DNA of 32,608 nucleotides, from contig CAYWNA010000148.1 in the NCBI GenBank assembly GCA_964459305.1, positions 1 through 32,608 of the forward strand, read 5' to 3'. Source of the stretch: CAYWNA01 sp964459305. Its GTDB lineage: Bacteria > Planctomycetota > Planctomycetia > Pirellulales > Pirellulaceae. Below the pieces are notes generated by a model that made no database searches, was not told the DNA's origin, and saw only the letters and a program-made list of their open reading frames with translations. Below are positions 24,939 to 32,608 of this stretch, one piece after another; within the stretch, counting starts at the first letter, position 1, and each line of letters starts with the position of its first letter. Both the position numbers and the translations under genes were made by a program.

Positions 24939-26498
24939 ATGAAGATAGGAAAAGTGATTCTGTATCTGGTCGCAGCTTGGGCCTGCGTGCTTACGGCTAG
25001 TTCCGTGTCTGCGAACGAACGACCCAACATCCTGTTAATCGTCACCGACGATCAGGAACGCAAAGAATTCAACTTCCTGCCCGAAGGTCGCGATGAGCAA
25101 GGCAAGCCGAAGAACTTGAGCCCAAATATCGACCGGCTGGCGGCCGAAGGCGTGGTCTTCCTGAATCAGTATGTTTCAAGTCCAGTCTGCACGCCGTCGC
25201 GTTATTCTGCTCTGACTGGCACCTATGCCAGCCGTTCAACGAGTTTCGGTAAGGCGGCCTCACGAGAACAACAGGTTAACATTACTTGGAACACTCACAT
25301 CCACCGCCAGACCCCAAACCTTGCTCGAACGTTGCAAGCGGCGGGCTATTACACGGGCGCGGTTGGAAAGAACCATGTCATCAAAGAACGAGGTGGCGGA
25401 CGCCAGGCCGGTCCGGCCGACGATGCGGATCCGCGGGATCCCAAGGTGGCGGCCTACTACGCACGAAAGCAACGCGAGCAGGTCGAGGCAATGCACGCCT
25501 GCGGGTTCGACTACGCCGCCAGTCTCTACGCTGGCAATCTTCCCGGCCACACCTGCAAAGCGCTGGAATTCCACAACATGGATTGGATCACCACCGGCGT
25601 CCTCGGTTTTCTGGACAAGTGGAAGCAGACGGATAGACCATTCTTCCTTTACTTCGCCACGACTCTTAACCATGGGCCAGGTCCGGCGAACAGGAAATAC
25701 ACGGGCAATCCGCTGGCCACAGCGGGCGGTCTACTGGACAAGCCGCTGGAAGTCCAACCGCCGCGGTCCAGCATCCCAAAGCGAGTCAGGGAGGCTGGAC
25801 TTCCCGTCGACGGACCGGCGTGCGACATTCTTTGGATGGACGATGGCATCGGCGCGGTGCTAAGCAAACTCGATGAGTTGGGATCGCTCGACAACACGAT
25901 CGTGTTCTTCTTCAACGACCACGGCGTCGAAGATGGCAAAGGCTCCCTGTACGAAGGCGGTATCCGGTCGGTCAGCCTCGTTTGGTCGCCTCGTTACATT
26001 CAGGGCCGTCGGCAATCGAAAGTCCATGTATCCAACATCGACTTCGCGCCAACCATCATGGAACTGTGCGGCGTACCGGAACGTGACCGTCACGCGGTCG
26101 ACGGCAGAAGTTTCGTTCCCGTGCTCCGTGACAGCGACAATGAGATCCACGATTATCTGTTTTTCGAACTCGGCGCAACTCGGGCAGTCATGAAGGACGG
26201 TTGGAAGTATCTTGCCTTTCGACTTCCCGATTCGCTACCCAAGAACCCACCACAGCCTTACACCCACTTGGCTGACCGGCCCGGTGGCCGCGGTTCGGAA
26301 CGGCCGGCCATCCGTTTCTATCCGAACTACTACGATCGCGATCAACTCTACAATATCCGCGAGGATCCGTTGGAACGCGGCAACCTGTACGACGACGAAG
26401 AACAGAAGGAACGTGTTCAGGAAATGAGAAATCTAATGCGCGAGGCGGTGAGCAGAGTACCGGGTACGTTTGTCGAGTTCACTGATTCGTCGAGCTAG
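24939..26498 (+). CDS. Type I sulfatase, secreted
   Basis: 519 residues from the ATG at 24939. I prefer this to the ATG at 24912 (directly after the previous stop) because it starts cleanly with a signal peptide ('VILYLVAAWACVLTASSVSA') and has GGTGGG upstream. 'NILLIVTDDQ' carries the metal-binding Asp pair, and the active site is Cys84-Thr-Pro-Ser-Arg88. 'GAVGKNH', 'TTLNHGPGP' and 'FFFNDHGVEDGKGSLYEGG' complete the sulfatase core. A loop around residues 145-160 is Gly/Arg/Asp-rich. It would remove sulfate from a sugar, opening it to the neighbouring glycosidases. Position of sulfate and sugar cannot be read from the sequence. Confidence 0.92.
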   Translation: MKIGKVILYLVAAWACVLTASSVSANERPNILLIVTDDQERKEFNFLPEGRDEQGKPKNLSPNIDRLAAEGVVFLNQYVSSPVCTPSRYSALTGTYASRSTSFGKAASREQQVNITWNTHIHRQTPNLARTLQAAGYYTGAVGKNHVIKERGGGRQAGPADDADPRDPKVAAYYARKQREQVEAMHACGFDYAASLYAGNLPGHTCKALEFHNMDWITTGVLGFLDKWKQTDRPFFLYFATTLNHGPGPANRKYTGNPLATAGGLLDKPLEVQPPRSSIPKRVREAGLPVDGPACDILWMDDGIGAVLSKLDELGSLDNTIVFFFNDHGVEDGKGSLYEGGIRSVSLVWSPRYIQGRRQSKVHVSNIDFAPTIMELCGVPERDRHAVDGRSFVPVLRDSDNEIHDYLFFELGATRAVMKDGWKYLAFRLPDSLPKNPPQPYTHLADRPGGRGSERPAIRFYPNYYDRDQLYNIREDPLERGNLYDDEEQKERVQEMRNLMREAVSRVPGTFVEFTDSSS

Positions 26499-26563
26499 TG
26501 GCCGTTCGCTCCGCGAGCTAACCAGAAACAGACGTCAATCCACAAACTAGGCACGAGTCGACC

Positions 26564-28099
26564 ATGAAAGCCGTACACCTCAACGTCTCCTTCTTGACCA
26601 TCTGCATTAGCCTCATCGCATCAACGATAGTCGCCGACGAACGTTTTCAACCCACTTGGGAATCCTTGTCTCAGCAACAGATCCCCCAATGGCTGAAGGA
26701 CGCCAAGTTCGGCGTCTACACGCACTGGGGTGTCTATTCCGTGCCGGCTCATGGTGGCCCAGACTACGTTCGGAACCTCTACGAAGGCGCGAAGACGGAC
26801 AAGAAAGGCGTTCACTCCTATCACACCAAAAAGTATGGCTCGCTGAAGGACTTCGGATACAAGGACTTCATCCCGCTGTTCACAGCTCCCAGGTTCAACG
26901 CCGACGAGTGGGTCGGTCTGATGCACGAGGCTGGCGCCAAGTTCGGTGGCATCTGCCTGGTGCACCACGACGGCTTTCTGCTCTGGGACAGCATGGTGAG
27001 CCGCTGGAACTCGGCCAAGATGGGCCCGAAACGCGACATTTACCGTGAAATCGCCCAGGCGATGCGCAAGTACGACGACATGAAACTGTTGGCCACCTTT
27101 CACCACGGGCGCACGTTCGGTTACTGCACCGGAGCCATGAAGGAAAGGGACATCACCAACGAGATGCGTGAAAACTGGGACGTGTTCGATCCTGAGTACT
27201 CGGACTTCTACTGGACCGAATTCACCGGTTCGGCCAAGAACTTTTCCGACCAGTGGAAGGCCAAAGTGAATGAGGTCGTCGATAGGTATCGCCCTGACTT
27301 GATTTGGTTCGACGGCCTGCGGACATCGATGCGCAACAACCATCCCCCCGAGTCTTACGTGCTGGATGTGTTGGCCAACTACTTCAATCACGCCAGTGAC
27401 AATGGGCAGGAGGTGACCGTCTGCAACAAACACGGCGGTGAATTCAACTTCCCCGAGTCCTTTGGACTGCGCTGTTTCGAAAATGGTCGTGACATGCCGA
27501 CCGATGTCGGTCCATGGTTCTTGATCGATCGGGCAATCGCGTATCCGTGGAGCTACGTCAACAACAAGAAATATCGAGACGGGGCTGACTACCACGTCCG
27601 CAGCCTTGTGGATGTGGTCAGCCGTGGTGGCATCTTCCTGCTGTCACTGACTCCCAAAGGCGATGGCTCCATCCCGCCCGAAGAACAGGAGATCATGCGA
27701 GGCATTGGCCGCTGGTTGAAGATCAACGGAGAAGCCATATACGGAACTCGTCCTTGGAAGATCTATGCGGAAGGCCCGACGGTCACACGCGGCATGAAGC
27801 GAAACGCAAAGGGCGAAGAAAAAGAACAGTGGGACTGGCGAAAGCAATTCACGCCCGAAGACATCCGTTTCACGTCCAAAGGCGATACGCTATATGCCAT
27901 CGCCCTGGCTTGGCCGAAAAATGGCAAGCTGACAGTTCGTTCACTTGCCAAAGGAGCCGGCGTGAGAATCGACGCTGTTCGTCTGCTGGGGCACCAGGGC
28001 ACACTCACTTGGAGTCAGTCCGCCGACGGACTCGTGGTGACTCTGCCATCCGAGCAACCATGTGACTACGCTTTCTCATTGAAGATTATGCGGGACTAA
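26564..28099 (+). CDS. GH29 alpha-L-fucosidase-like protein, secreted (copy 1)
   Basis: 511 residues; signal peptide about 1-24. GH29 core marks are 'WLKDAKFGVYTHWGVYSVPA' (48-67), 'GGICLVHHDGFLLWDS' with the His-His pair, and 'PDLIWFDG' with Asp250 as the nucleophile of this retaining fucosidase family. 'GIFLLSLTPKGDGSIP' and 'INGEAIYGTRPWKIYAEGP' close the barrel, followed by a C-terminal beta domain. Relative to copy 2, the stretch after the barrel core is altered ('DMPTDVGPWFLIDRAIAYPWSY'), so the acid/base residue and specificity may differ. The next sulfatase ATG is four bases after the stop, so the two are probably cotranslated. Confidence 0.92.
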   Translation: MKAVHLNVSFLTICISLIASTIVADERFQPTWESLSQQQIPQWLKDAKFGVYTHWGVYSVPAHGGPDYVRNLYEGAKTDKKGVHSYHTKKYGSLKDFGYKDFIPLFTAPRFNADEWVGLMHEAGAKFGGICLVHHDGFLLWDSMVSRWNSAKMGPKRDIYREIAQAMRKYDDMKLLATFHHGRTFGYCTGAMKERDITNEMRENWDVFDPEYSDFYWTEFTGSAKNFSDQWKAKVNEVVDRYRPDLIWFDGLRTSMRNNHPPESYVLDVLANYFNHASDNGQEVTVCNKHGGEFNFPESFGLRCFENGRDMPTDVGPWFLIDRAIAYPWSYVNNKKYRDGADYHVRSLVDVVSRGGIFLLSLTPKGDGSIPPEEQEIMRGIGRWLKINGEAIYGTRPWKIYAEGPTVTRGMKRNAKGEEKEQWDWRKQFTPEDIRFTSKGDTLYAIALAWPKNGKLTVRSLAKGAGVRIDAVRLLGHQGTLTWSQSADGLVVTLPSEQPCDYAFSLKIMRD

Positions 28100-28103
28100 C
28101 AGA

Positions 28104-29690
28104 ATGAAAATGAACTTGAAAGTCACTTATCTGTTTCTGATCGTCGGCCTGAATCTATTTTCGACGACTGACCTCACATTTGCAGAGCAGCGCCCCAACT
28201 TCCTGTTTATCATCGTCGACGATCAGTCGCCGTATGACCTGAAGATTTACAATCCTCAGTCGACGCTTGAGACACCGAACATCGATCGGCTGGCATCCGG
28301 CGGGATGGTCTTCGACGGGGCATACCACATGGGTGCCTGGACCGGCGGCGTGTGCACACCCTCGCGGCACATGGTCATGTCGGGTCGGACGGTATGGCAT
28401 ATCCCCAATAAACCTGGACGAATGAACAACCCGCACATCACCGATCCCAAGTTGGTCCCGCCGGATTTGGCCCAATACACGATGCCGGCCGTGTTCAACC
28501 GAGCCGGTTACGATACGATGCGAACCTGCAAGCGGGGCAACAGCTACGAGGCGGCCAACGAGCTGTTCACGGTTCGCCAAGACGCCACCAAACGTGGTGG
28601 CACCGACGAGACAGGCAGCGCCTGGCACGCCGAGCGGGTTTTGGAGTACCTGGCGGCGCGCGAGGCAGCCAAGGATGCCGATCCCTTCCTGATCTACTTC
28701 GGTTTCTCGCACCCTCATGATGTTCGTGACGGCAAGCCAGAGTTACTCGCCAAGTACGGCGCCGTTAATCACGAGAACAAGACCGCGTTAGCGCCGTCGC
28801 ACCCAAAACAGCCGGCACTGCCCGTGAACTACCTCCCCGCTCATCCCTTCGACAATACGCACATGACAGTGCGGGATGAGGTCAACGTCAGCGGTGTCTG
28901 GGACAAACGCGACGAACGCACGATTCGAAACGAACTTGGACGCGAATTCGCCTGCAGCGAGAACATCGATATCCAGATCGGCCGGGTGCTCAGGAGGCTT
29001 GAAGCCATGGGCGAGTTGGACAACACCTACATCTTCTACAGCGCGGATCATGGCATGGCGATCGGACGCCACGGCTTGCAGGGCAAACAGAACCTCTACG
29101 AACATACCTGGCGGGTACCTTTCATCGTCAAGGGCCCCGGCATTCAGTCCGGCTTGCGCGTGAAAGGAAATATCTATCTGCTGGATGTCCTGGCCACGCT
29201 CTGCGATCTTGCAGACATCGAGGCTCCGATGACCAACGAAGGAATCAGCTTCAAGCCTGTCCTGGAAGGCAAGCGAGACACCGTGCGTGACGTCCTGTAC
29301 GGCGTGTATTGTGGCGGAGCGAAACCCGGAATGCGTTGCATCAGGAAAGGCGACTGGAAACTGATCAAGTACGCGTCGCCTCGGGACGGAGTGCGCGAAA
29401 CACAGCTATTCAACCTGGCCGTCAATCCGCACGAGTTCCTACAGCAACATCAAGATCCAAAAGTGACGGAGTTGACCGGCGCAAAGCCGACCAAGGACCA
29501 GCGGGACCTCGCTGAAGATCCGCGCTACACAGAAAAACTCACGGAAATGGAAACGCTGTTGCTTGCCAAGATGCGTCGGCTCGATGATCCCTACCGCTTG
29601 TGGAACCAGCCCGATGACGGGCTCGAACCGCCCGTAACAAGAAGCCGACCGAACAACAAGCAGAACAAGCGAAGGAACAAATCGAACTGA
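28104..29690 (+). CDS. Type I sulfatase, secreted
   Basis: 528 residues; signal peptide about 1-27 ('LFLIVGLNLFSTTDLTFA'). 'NFLFIIVDDQSPYD' gives the Asp pair, and Cys84-Thr-Pro-Ser-Arg88 is the formylglycine site. 'YFGFSHPHD', 'YSADHGMAIGRHGLQGKQNLYEH' (split here only for description) and 'VPFIVKGPG' are core sulfatase motifs. It differs clearly from the sulfatase at 24939, so the two are not a recent duplicate. The C-terminus is Lys/Asn/Arg-rich. It sits between the two GH29 genes with four- and seven-base spacers. Confidence 0.92.
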   Translation: MKMNLKVTYLFLIVGLNLFSTTDLTFAEQRPNFLFIIVDDQSPYDLKIYNPQSTLETPNIDRLASGGMVFDGAYHMGAWTGGVCTPSRHMVMSGRTVWHIPNKPGRMNNPHITDPKLVPPDLAQYTMPAVFNRAGYDTMRTCKRGNSYEAANELFTVRQDATKRGGTDETGSAWHAERVLEYLAAREAAKDADPFLIYFGFSHPHDVRDGKPELLAKYGAVNHENKTALAPSHPKQPALPVNYLPAHPFDNTHMTVRDEVNVSGVWDKRDERTIRNELGREFACSENIDIQIGRVLRRLEAMGELDNTYIFYSADHGMAIGRHGLQGKQNLYEHTWRVPFIVKGPGIQSGLRVKGNIYLLDVLATLCDLADIEAPMTNEGISFKPVLEGKRDTVRDVLYGVYCGGAKPGMRCIRKGDWKLIKYASPRDGVRETQLFNLAVNPHEFLQQHQDPKVTELTGAKPTKDQRDLAEDPRYTEKLTEMETLLLAKMRRLDDPYRLWNQPDDGLEPPVTRSRPNNKQNKRRNKSN

Positions 29691-29697
29691 GGTTGCC

Positions 29698-31248
29698 ATG
29701 AATGAACTGAAGCGTGTTATTCGCGTCGTACTCCTAATGCTCGTATTCGTTGGCAACGCAACAAACGATGCCAAAGCCGAAGGCCCCTACCAGCCGACCT
29801 GGGAGTCGTTGGCAACCTATCCGATTCCCGAGTGGTTTCAAGACGGCAAGTTCGGCATCTACACACACTGGGGCATCTACTCCGTCCCCGCCCACGTCAC
29901 CGAATGGTATCCCCACGGCATGTACATGAAGGACGGATTCCGCAACAAAGACTTCTACGGGTGGCACACGAAGCACTTCGGGCCGCCGGAAAAGTTCGGC
30001 TATAAGGACTTCCTGCCCATGTTCACGGGCGAGAAGTTCGACGCCGACGACTGGGCGGAGTTGTTTCTGAAATCAGGCGCTAAGTTCGCGGGGCCTTGTG
30101 CCGAGCACCACGACGGATTCGCCATGTGGGATAGTGCCTTGACCGAATGGGACTGTGCAGACAAGGGGCCGAAGGTTGACGTAACTGGCAAGCTGGCCGC
30201 CGCTATCAAGAAACGCGGGATGAAGTTCATCGCCACATTCCATCACGCACGCAACTGGCAGTATTATCCGCATGAAGGCGATTTCGATACGAACGATCCG
30301 AGATACGCCTACCTAGGCAGCATTTACGGCCCGATCCACGAACCGGGTGCTCCGCCGAGTGAAGCGTATCTGAAGGACTGGAAAGCTCGGGTTGTCGAGG
30401 TAATCGACAAATACGATCCGGCCATGATCTGGTTCGACGGCGGTTGGGGCCGATCGCATTACGATCCTTACAAACGCGAGCTGCTTGCGTACTACTACAA
30501 CCGAGCAGAAGCCGCAGGCAAACAGGTCGCCGTGACCAAAAAAGGCGAAGACCTGCCCGAAGGCGTCGGCATTCTGAACTTCGAACGAGGTCGCGCGGCC
30601 GAGATTCTTCCGACACCCTGGGAAACCGACACGTCGGTCTACCAGAACTCCTGGGGCTATATCAACGACATCAAGTATTACACGTCCGACTATCTTGTCG
30701 ACGAACTCATCGACATTGTGAGTAAGAACGGTGTGATGCTACTGAACGTCGGCCCCAAACCCGATGGAACGATCCCCGAAGAAGCGCAACAGATACTCCT
30801 GGGCATGGGGCAATGGCTGGAGGTCAACGGTGAAGCGATCTACGGCACTCGGCCATGGAAAGTGTTCGGCGAGGGGCCGACAAAGGTGGCCGGCGGCAAA
30901 CGTGCACGACGTAAGGCTGACTACACGGCTCGAGACATCCGTTTCACCACCAAAGGCAACACCATCTACGCCATCCAACTCGGTTGGGTCGGCAGCGAGG
31001 TGGATGTCACGATCAAGAGCCTCGCCGAGAGCAAACTCGGCGAAACGAAGATCACCAAGGTCACCGTACTCTCCTCACCAGAAGAAATCGACTGGAGGGT
31101 AACCGAGGAAGGGCTGGTTGTGAAGCCGCCGTTCAGAGCACCCAACAAAACCGCCGTGGTATTCAAAATCGAAACGGAGAGCGGCTGGGGTACCGTCGAA
31201 GCAGACGTTCCACCCAAGCCGATGAATCCGATTTCGGTAGACGGTTAA
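29698..31248 (+). CDS. GH29 alpha-L-fucosidase-like protein, secreted (copy 2)
   Basis: 516 residues; signal peptide about 1-27; GAGG lies five bases before the ATG. It has the same core as copy 1: 'WFQDGKFGIYTHWGIYSVPA', 'AEHHDGFAMWDS', and 'PAMIWFDGGWG' with nucleophile Asp247. The later segment 'EILPTPWETDTSVYQNSWGY' is the standard form in GH29 enzymes with broad aryl-fucoside activity, unlike copy 1. 'LLNVGPKPDGTIPEEAQ' and 'VNGEAIYGTRPWKVFGEGP' are typical of the family. A C-terminal beta domain follows. Together with copy 1 this offers two different fucosidase specificities beside two sulfatases. Confidence 0.94.
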   Translation: MNELKRVIRVVLLMLVFVGNATNDAKAEGPYQPTWESLATYPIPEWFQDGKFGIYTHWGIYSVPAHVTEWYPHGMYMKDGFRNKDFYGWHTKHFGPPEKFGYKDFLPMFTGEKFDADDWAELFLKSGAKFAGPCAEHHDGFAMWDSALTEWDCADKGPKVDVTGKLAAAIKKRGMKFIATFHHARNWQYYPHEGDFDTNDPRYAYLGSIYGPIHEPGAPPSEAYLKDWKARVVEVIDKYDPAMIWFDGGWGRSHYDPYKRELLAYYYNRAEAAGKQVAVTKKGEDLPEGVGILNFERGRAAEILPTPWETDTSVYQNSWGYINDIKYYTSDYLVDELIDIVSKNGVMLLNVGPKPDGTIPEEAQQILLGMGQWLEVNGEAIYGTRPWKVFGEGPTKVAGGKRARRKADYTARDIRFTTKGNTIYAIQLGWVGSEVDVTIKSLAESKLGETKITKVTVLSSPEEIDWRVTEEGLVVKPPFRAPNKTAVVFKIETESGWGTVEADVPPKPMNPISVDG

Positions 31249-31439
31249 TGAGCAGTCGACCTCATTTCCAAATACTGAAAATGCGGTGTTCTGTTTGCTG
31301 GGAGTTGGTAGCTGACTTTCAGGAGTCTGGGAGTACGTAGGATAGACCTACCCTCTGTTGAGAGGATTGGGAAGCAACGAACGTGCCATGCACAGCGGCT
31401 CGTCCGCAAAGTGGCAATGCCGAAGTGACGGAGAAATCG

Positions 31440-32608
31440 ATGAAGCGGAAAAACACCTGGTGTGTAACACTCATCGCGTTGACGTTGGCACCATGCGCAA
31501 GGGCTCAGAACCGGTCGGACGTGTTTCTCAAGAACTGGGACGCAGAGGGAGCAGCCAAGTTTCGGGCAAACGGTGTGACCAGCCTCGTTCCCCCGAGTCT
31601 GGTCGACGCGACTGCGATCGCCGCGTTTAAAAAGACTGTTGCTGTGGCAAACGAAAACGGACGGATTGCCGTTGGCAGGATCCCGCTTGATTATCGGATC
31701 AACATCTACGAGGAGTACGCGAAACTGAAGGGTGAGAACCTCGAAGACCACATTTGCAGGAGTATCGAGGGGGACTTGATGCAACACGGTTGGAACGGAA
31801 ACGTCTTTCTGTGCTCCAATTCTCCTTTCATCCGAGAGGCGATGAAGCAGATGGTCGAGATATGTTCGGGGGCCGGTTGTGATTGGATATCCGCGGACCT
31901 TCAGACGGCCACTCATGACTCGCTTCAGATCGGTGGCTGTTTCTGCCGGCACTGCCTAGCGGGATTTGCCGCGTTCCTGAAAAGGCCTTCGACTTGGAGT
32001 TATCGGGAGTTACTCTCGGAGCGTGGGTATGACACGACTGACAAGGTCAAAAGGGAAGCGTGGAAGAAGGATGCCAGCGCTATGCCGCTGTTTCGGGAAT
32101 ACCGCACTTTTCAGCATTTCGCGCTGCGAGAATGCTACGACGTCATTCGCGATCCGCAGAAGAAGTTCCTGACCTCGCATGACTTTCATGGACACAGTGC
32201 TCCACTGGGTACTCACGTCGACTTCGATTCCGTCGGCGAGGCCATTCAGCGATCCGACAATGCAAAGATACCGCTACTCTACCGACTGACCGATGCGGCC
32301 GGTCGGTTCAACTACATCACCGAGGGGCCCGAAGGTGAGTGGGAGAACACCGCCCTTGGTCGGCTACGACTCTGTCAAGCGTACGCATATGGAGCAGTCT
32401 GGATAGTGCCTCACAAGCAGGGGATCAGGAGGGATGGCAAGTGGTTACGCATCAATCCCGAGGTCAGAGATCTTTATGATTTCATCCATGAGCATCGCCA
32501 CCTATTCGATGGATACGACGATTGGACTTCTGTTGGCTTGATCTACAGCCACCTCAACTGCATAAAGGCATATTTTGAGTATATCCTGGTAACATGCGGG
32601 ATTACCGG
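31440..32608 (+). CDS. Putative TIM-barrel glycoside hydrolase, 3'-truncated
   Basis: An open frame from the ATG at 31440 runs to the window end without a stop (389 complete codons). The signal peptide is about 1-23 ('LIALTLAPCARA'); GGAGA lies eight bases upstream. 'CDWISADLQTATHD', 'GGCFCRHCLAGFAAFLK' and 'FREYRTFQHFALRE' match the layout of GH42-like or related clan GH-A barrels, where a CFCxHC segment follows a catalytic-strand Asp/Glu. 'FLTSHDFHGHS' and 'AYAYGAVWIVPHK' fit later barrel strands. The exact family is not clear and the C-terminal half is outside the window. It continues the glycan operon after a 191-base gap that holds nothing else I can identify. Confidence 0.65.
   Translation, partial: MKRKNTWCVTLIALTLAPCARAQNRSDVFLKNWDAEGAAKFRANGVTSLVPPSLVDATAIAAFKKTVAVANENGRIAVGRIPLDYRINIYEEYAKLKGENLEDHICRSIEGDLMQHGWNGNVFLCSNSPFIREAMKQMVEICSGAGCDWISADLQTATHDSLQIGGCFCRHCLAGFAAFLKRPSTWSYRELLSERGYDTTDKVKREAWKKDASAMPLFREYRTFQHFALRECYDVIRDPQKKFLTSHDFHGHSAPLGTHVDFDSVGEAIQRSDNAKIPLLYRLTDAAGRFNYITEGPEGEWENTALGRLRLCQAYAYGAVWIVPHKQGIRRDGKWLRINPEVRDLYDFIHEHRHLFDGYDDWTSVGLIYSHLNCIKAYFEYILVTCGIT

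Noticed and set aside
26621..27595. A 324-codon minus-strand ORF
   Set aside because: Antisense to a GH29 gene with intact catalytic motifs; no independent evidence.

Overview
The window looks like chromosomal DNA of a member of the Planctomycetota (Pirellulales-like by gene content; I cannot place it more finely). The reasons are its GC-rich coding, a large stock of secreted type I sulfatases with CxPSR motifs, GH29 fucosidases, EF-hand and Arg/Gly-rich secreted proteins, and an ECF sigma factor placed directly before a giant membrane Ser/Thr kinase with TPR-like repeats. There are no tRNA, rRNA, CRISPR or intact mobile elements that I can see.

Layout: (1) 1-2181, plus strand: the tail of an alpha/beta hydrolase, then an iduronate-2-sulfatase-like sulfatase. 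(2) 2152-2615: decayed sequence with small minus-strand ORFs. (3) 12153 down to 2612, minus strand: a four-gene operon-like run of very large secreted proteins. These are an EF-hand/SUMF1-like/arylsulfotransferase-like protein, an arylsulfotransferase-like/SMP-30-like/EF-hand protein, and two tandem metallophosphatases. A perfect 23-bp inverted repeat lies between the first two genes. (4) 12395-16191, minus strand: an ECF sigma relic, a 161-aa protein made of two copies of an unrecognised module, an intact RG-rich 'LTxxQ-like' helical protein, a DUF5658-like membrane protein, and a broken paralog of the helical protein. (5) 16351-19973, plus strand: ECF sigma factor and Ser/Thr kinase, then a TPR remnant. 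(6) 22098-20635, minus strand: an M60-like metallopeptidase. (7) 22251 to the end, plus strand: a polysaccharide-degradation run with a clan GH-D-like glycosidase, then sulfatase, GH29, sulfatase, GH29, and a truncated TIM-barrel glycosidase-like gene.

How it may work together: regions 6-7 and 1 look like a set for desulfating and trimming a sulfated, fucose-containing polysaccharide (inference). Region 3-4 is a separate, minus-strand secreted-protein locus. Its three transcription-unit heads carry the same bipartite motif, GGTAAAC-N16-CGGTT, with identical spacing and flanking sequence, upstream of the start. That is the architecture of an ECF-sigma promoter. Seven consecutive protein products of this locus (including the broken one) carry Arg/Gly/Gln-rich low-complexity tracts. 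My best candidate for an undescribed system is therefore this ECF/kinase-adjacent regulon of RG-rich, EF-hand, arylsulfotransferase-like and phosphatase exoproteins.
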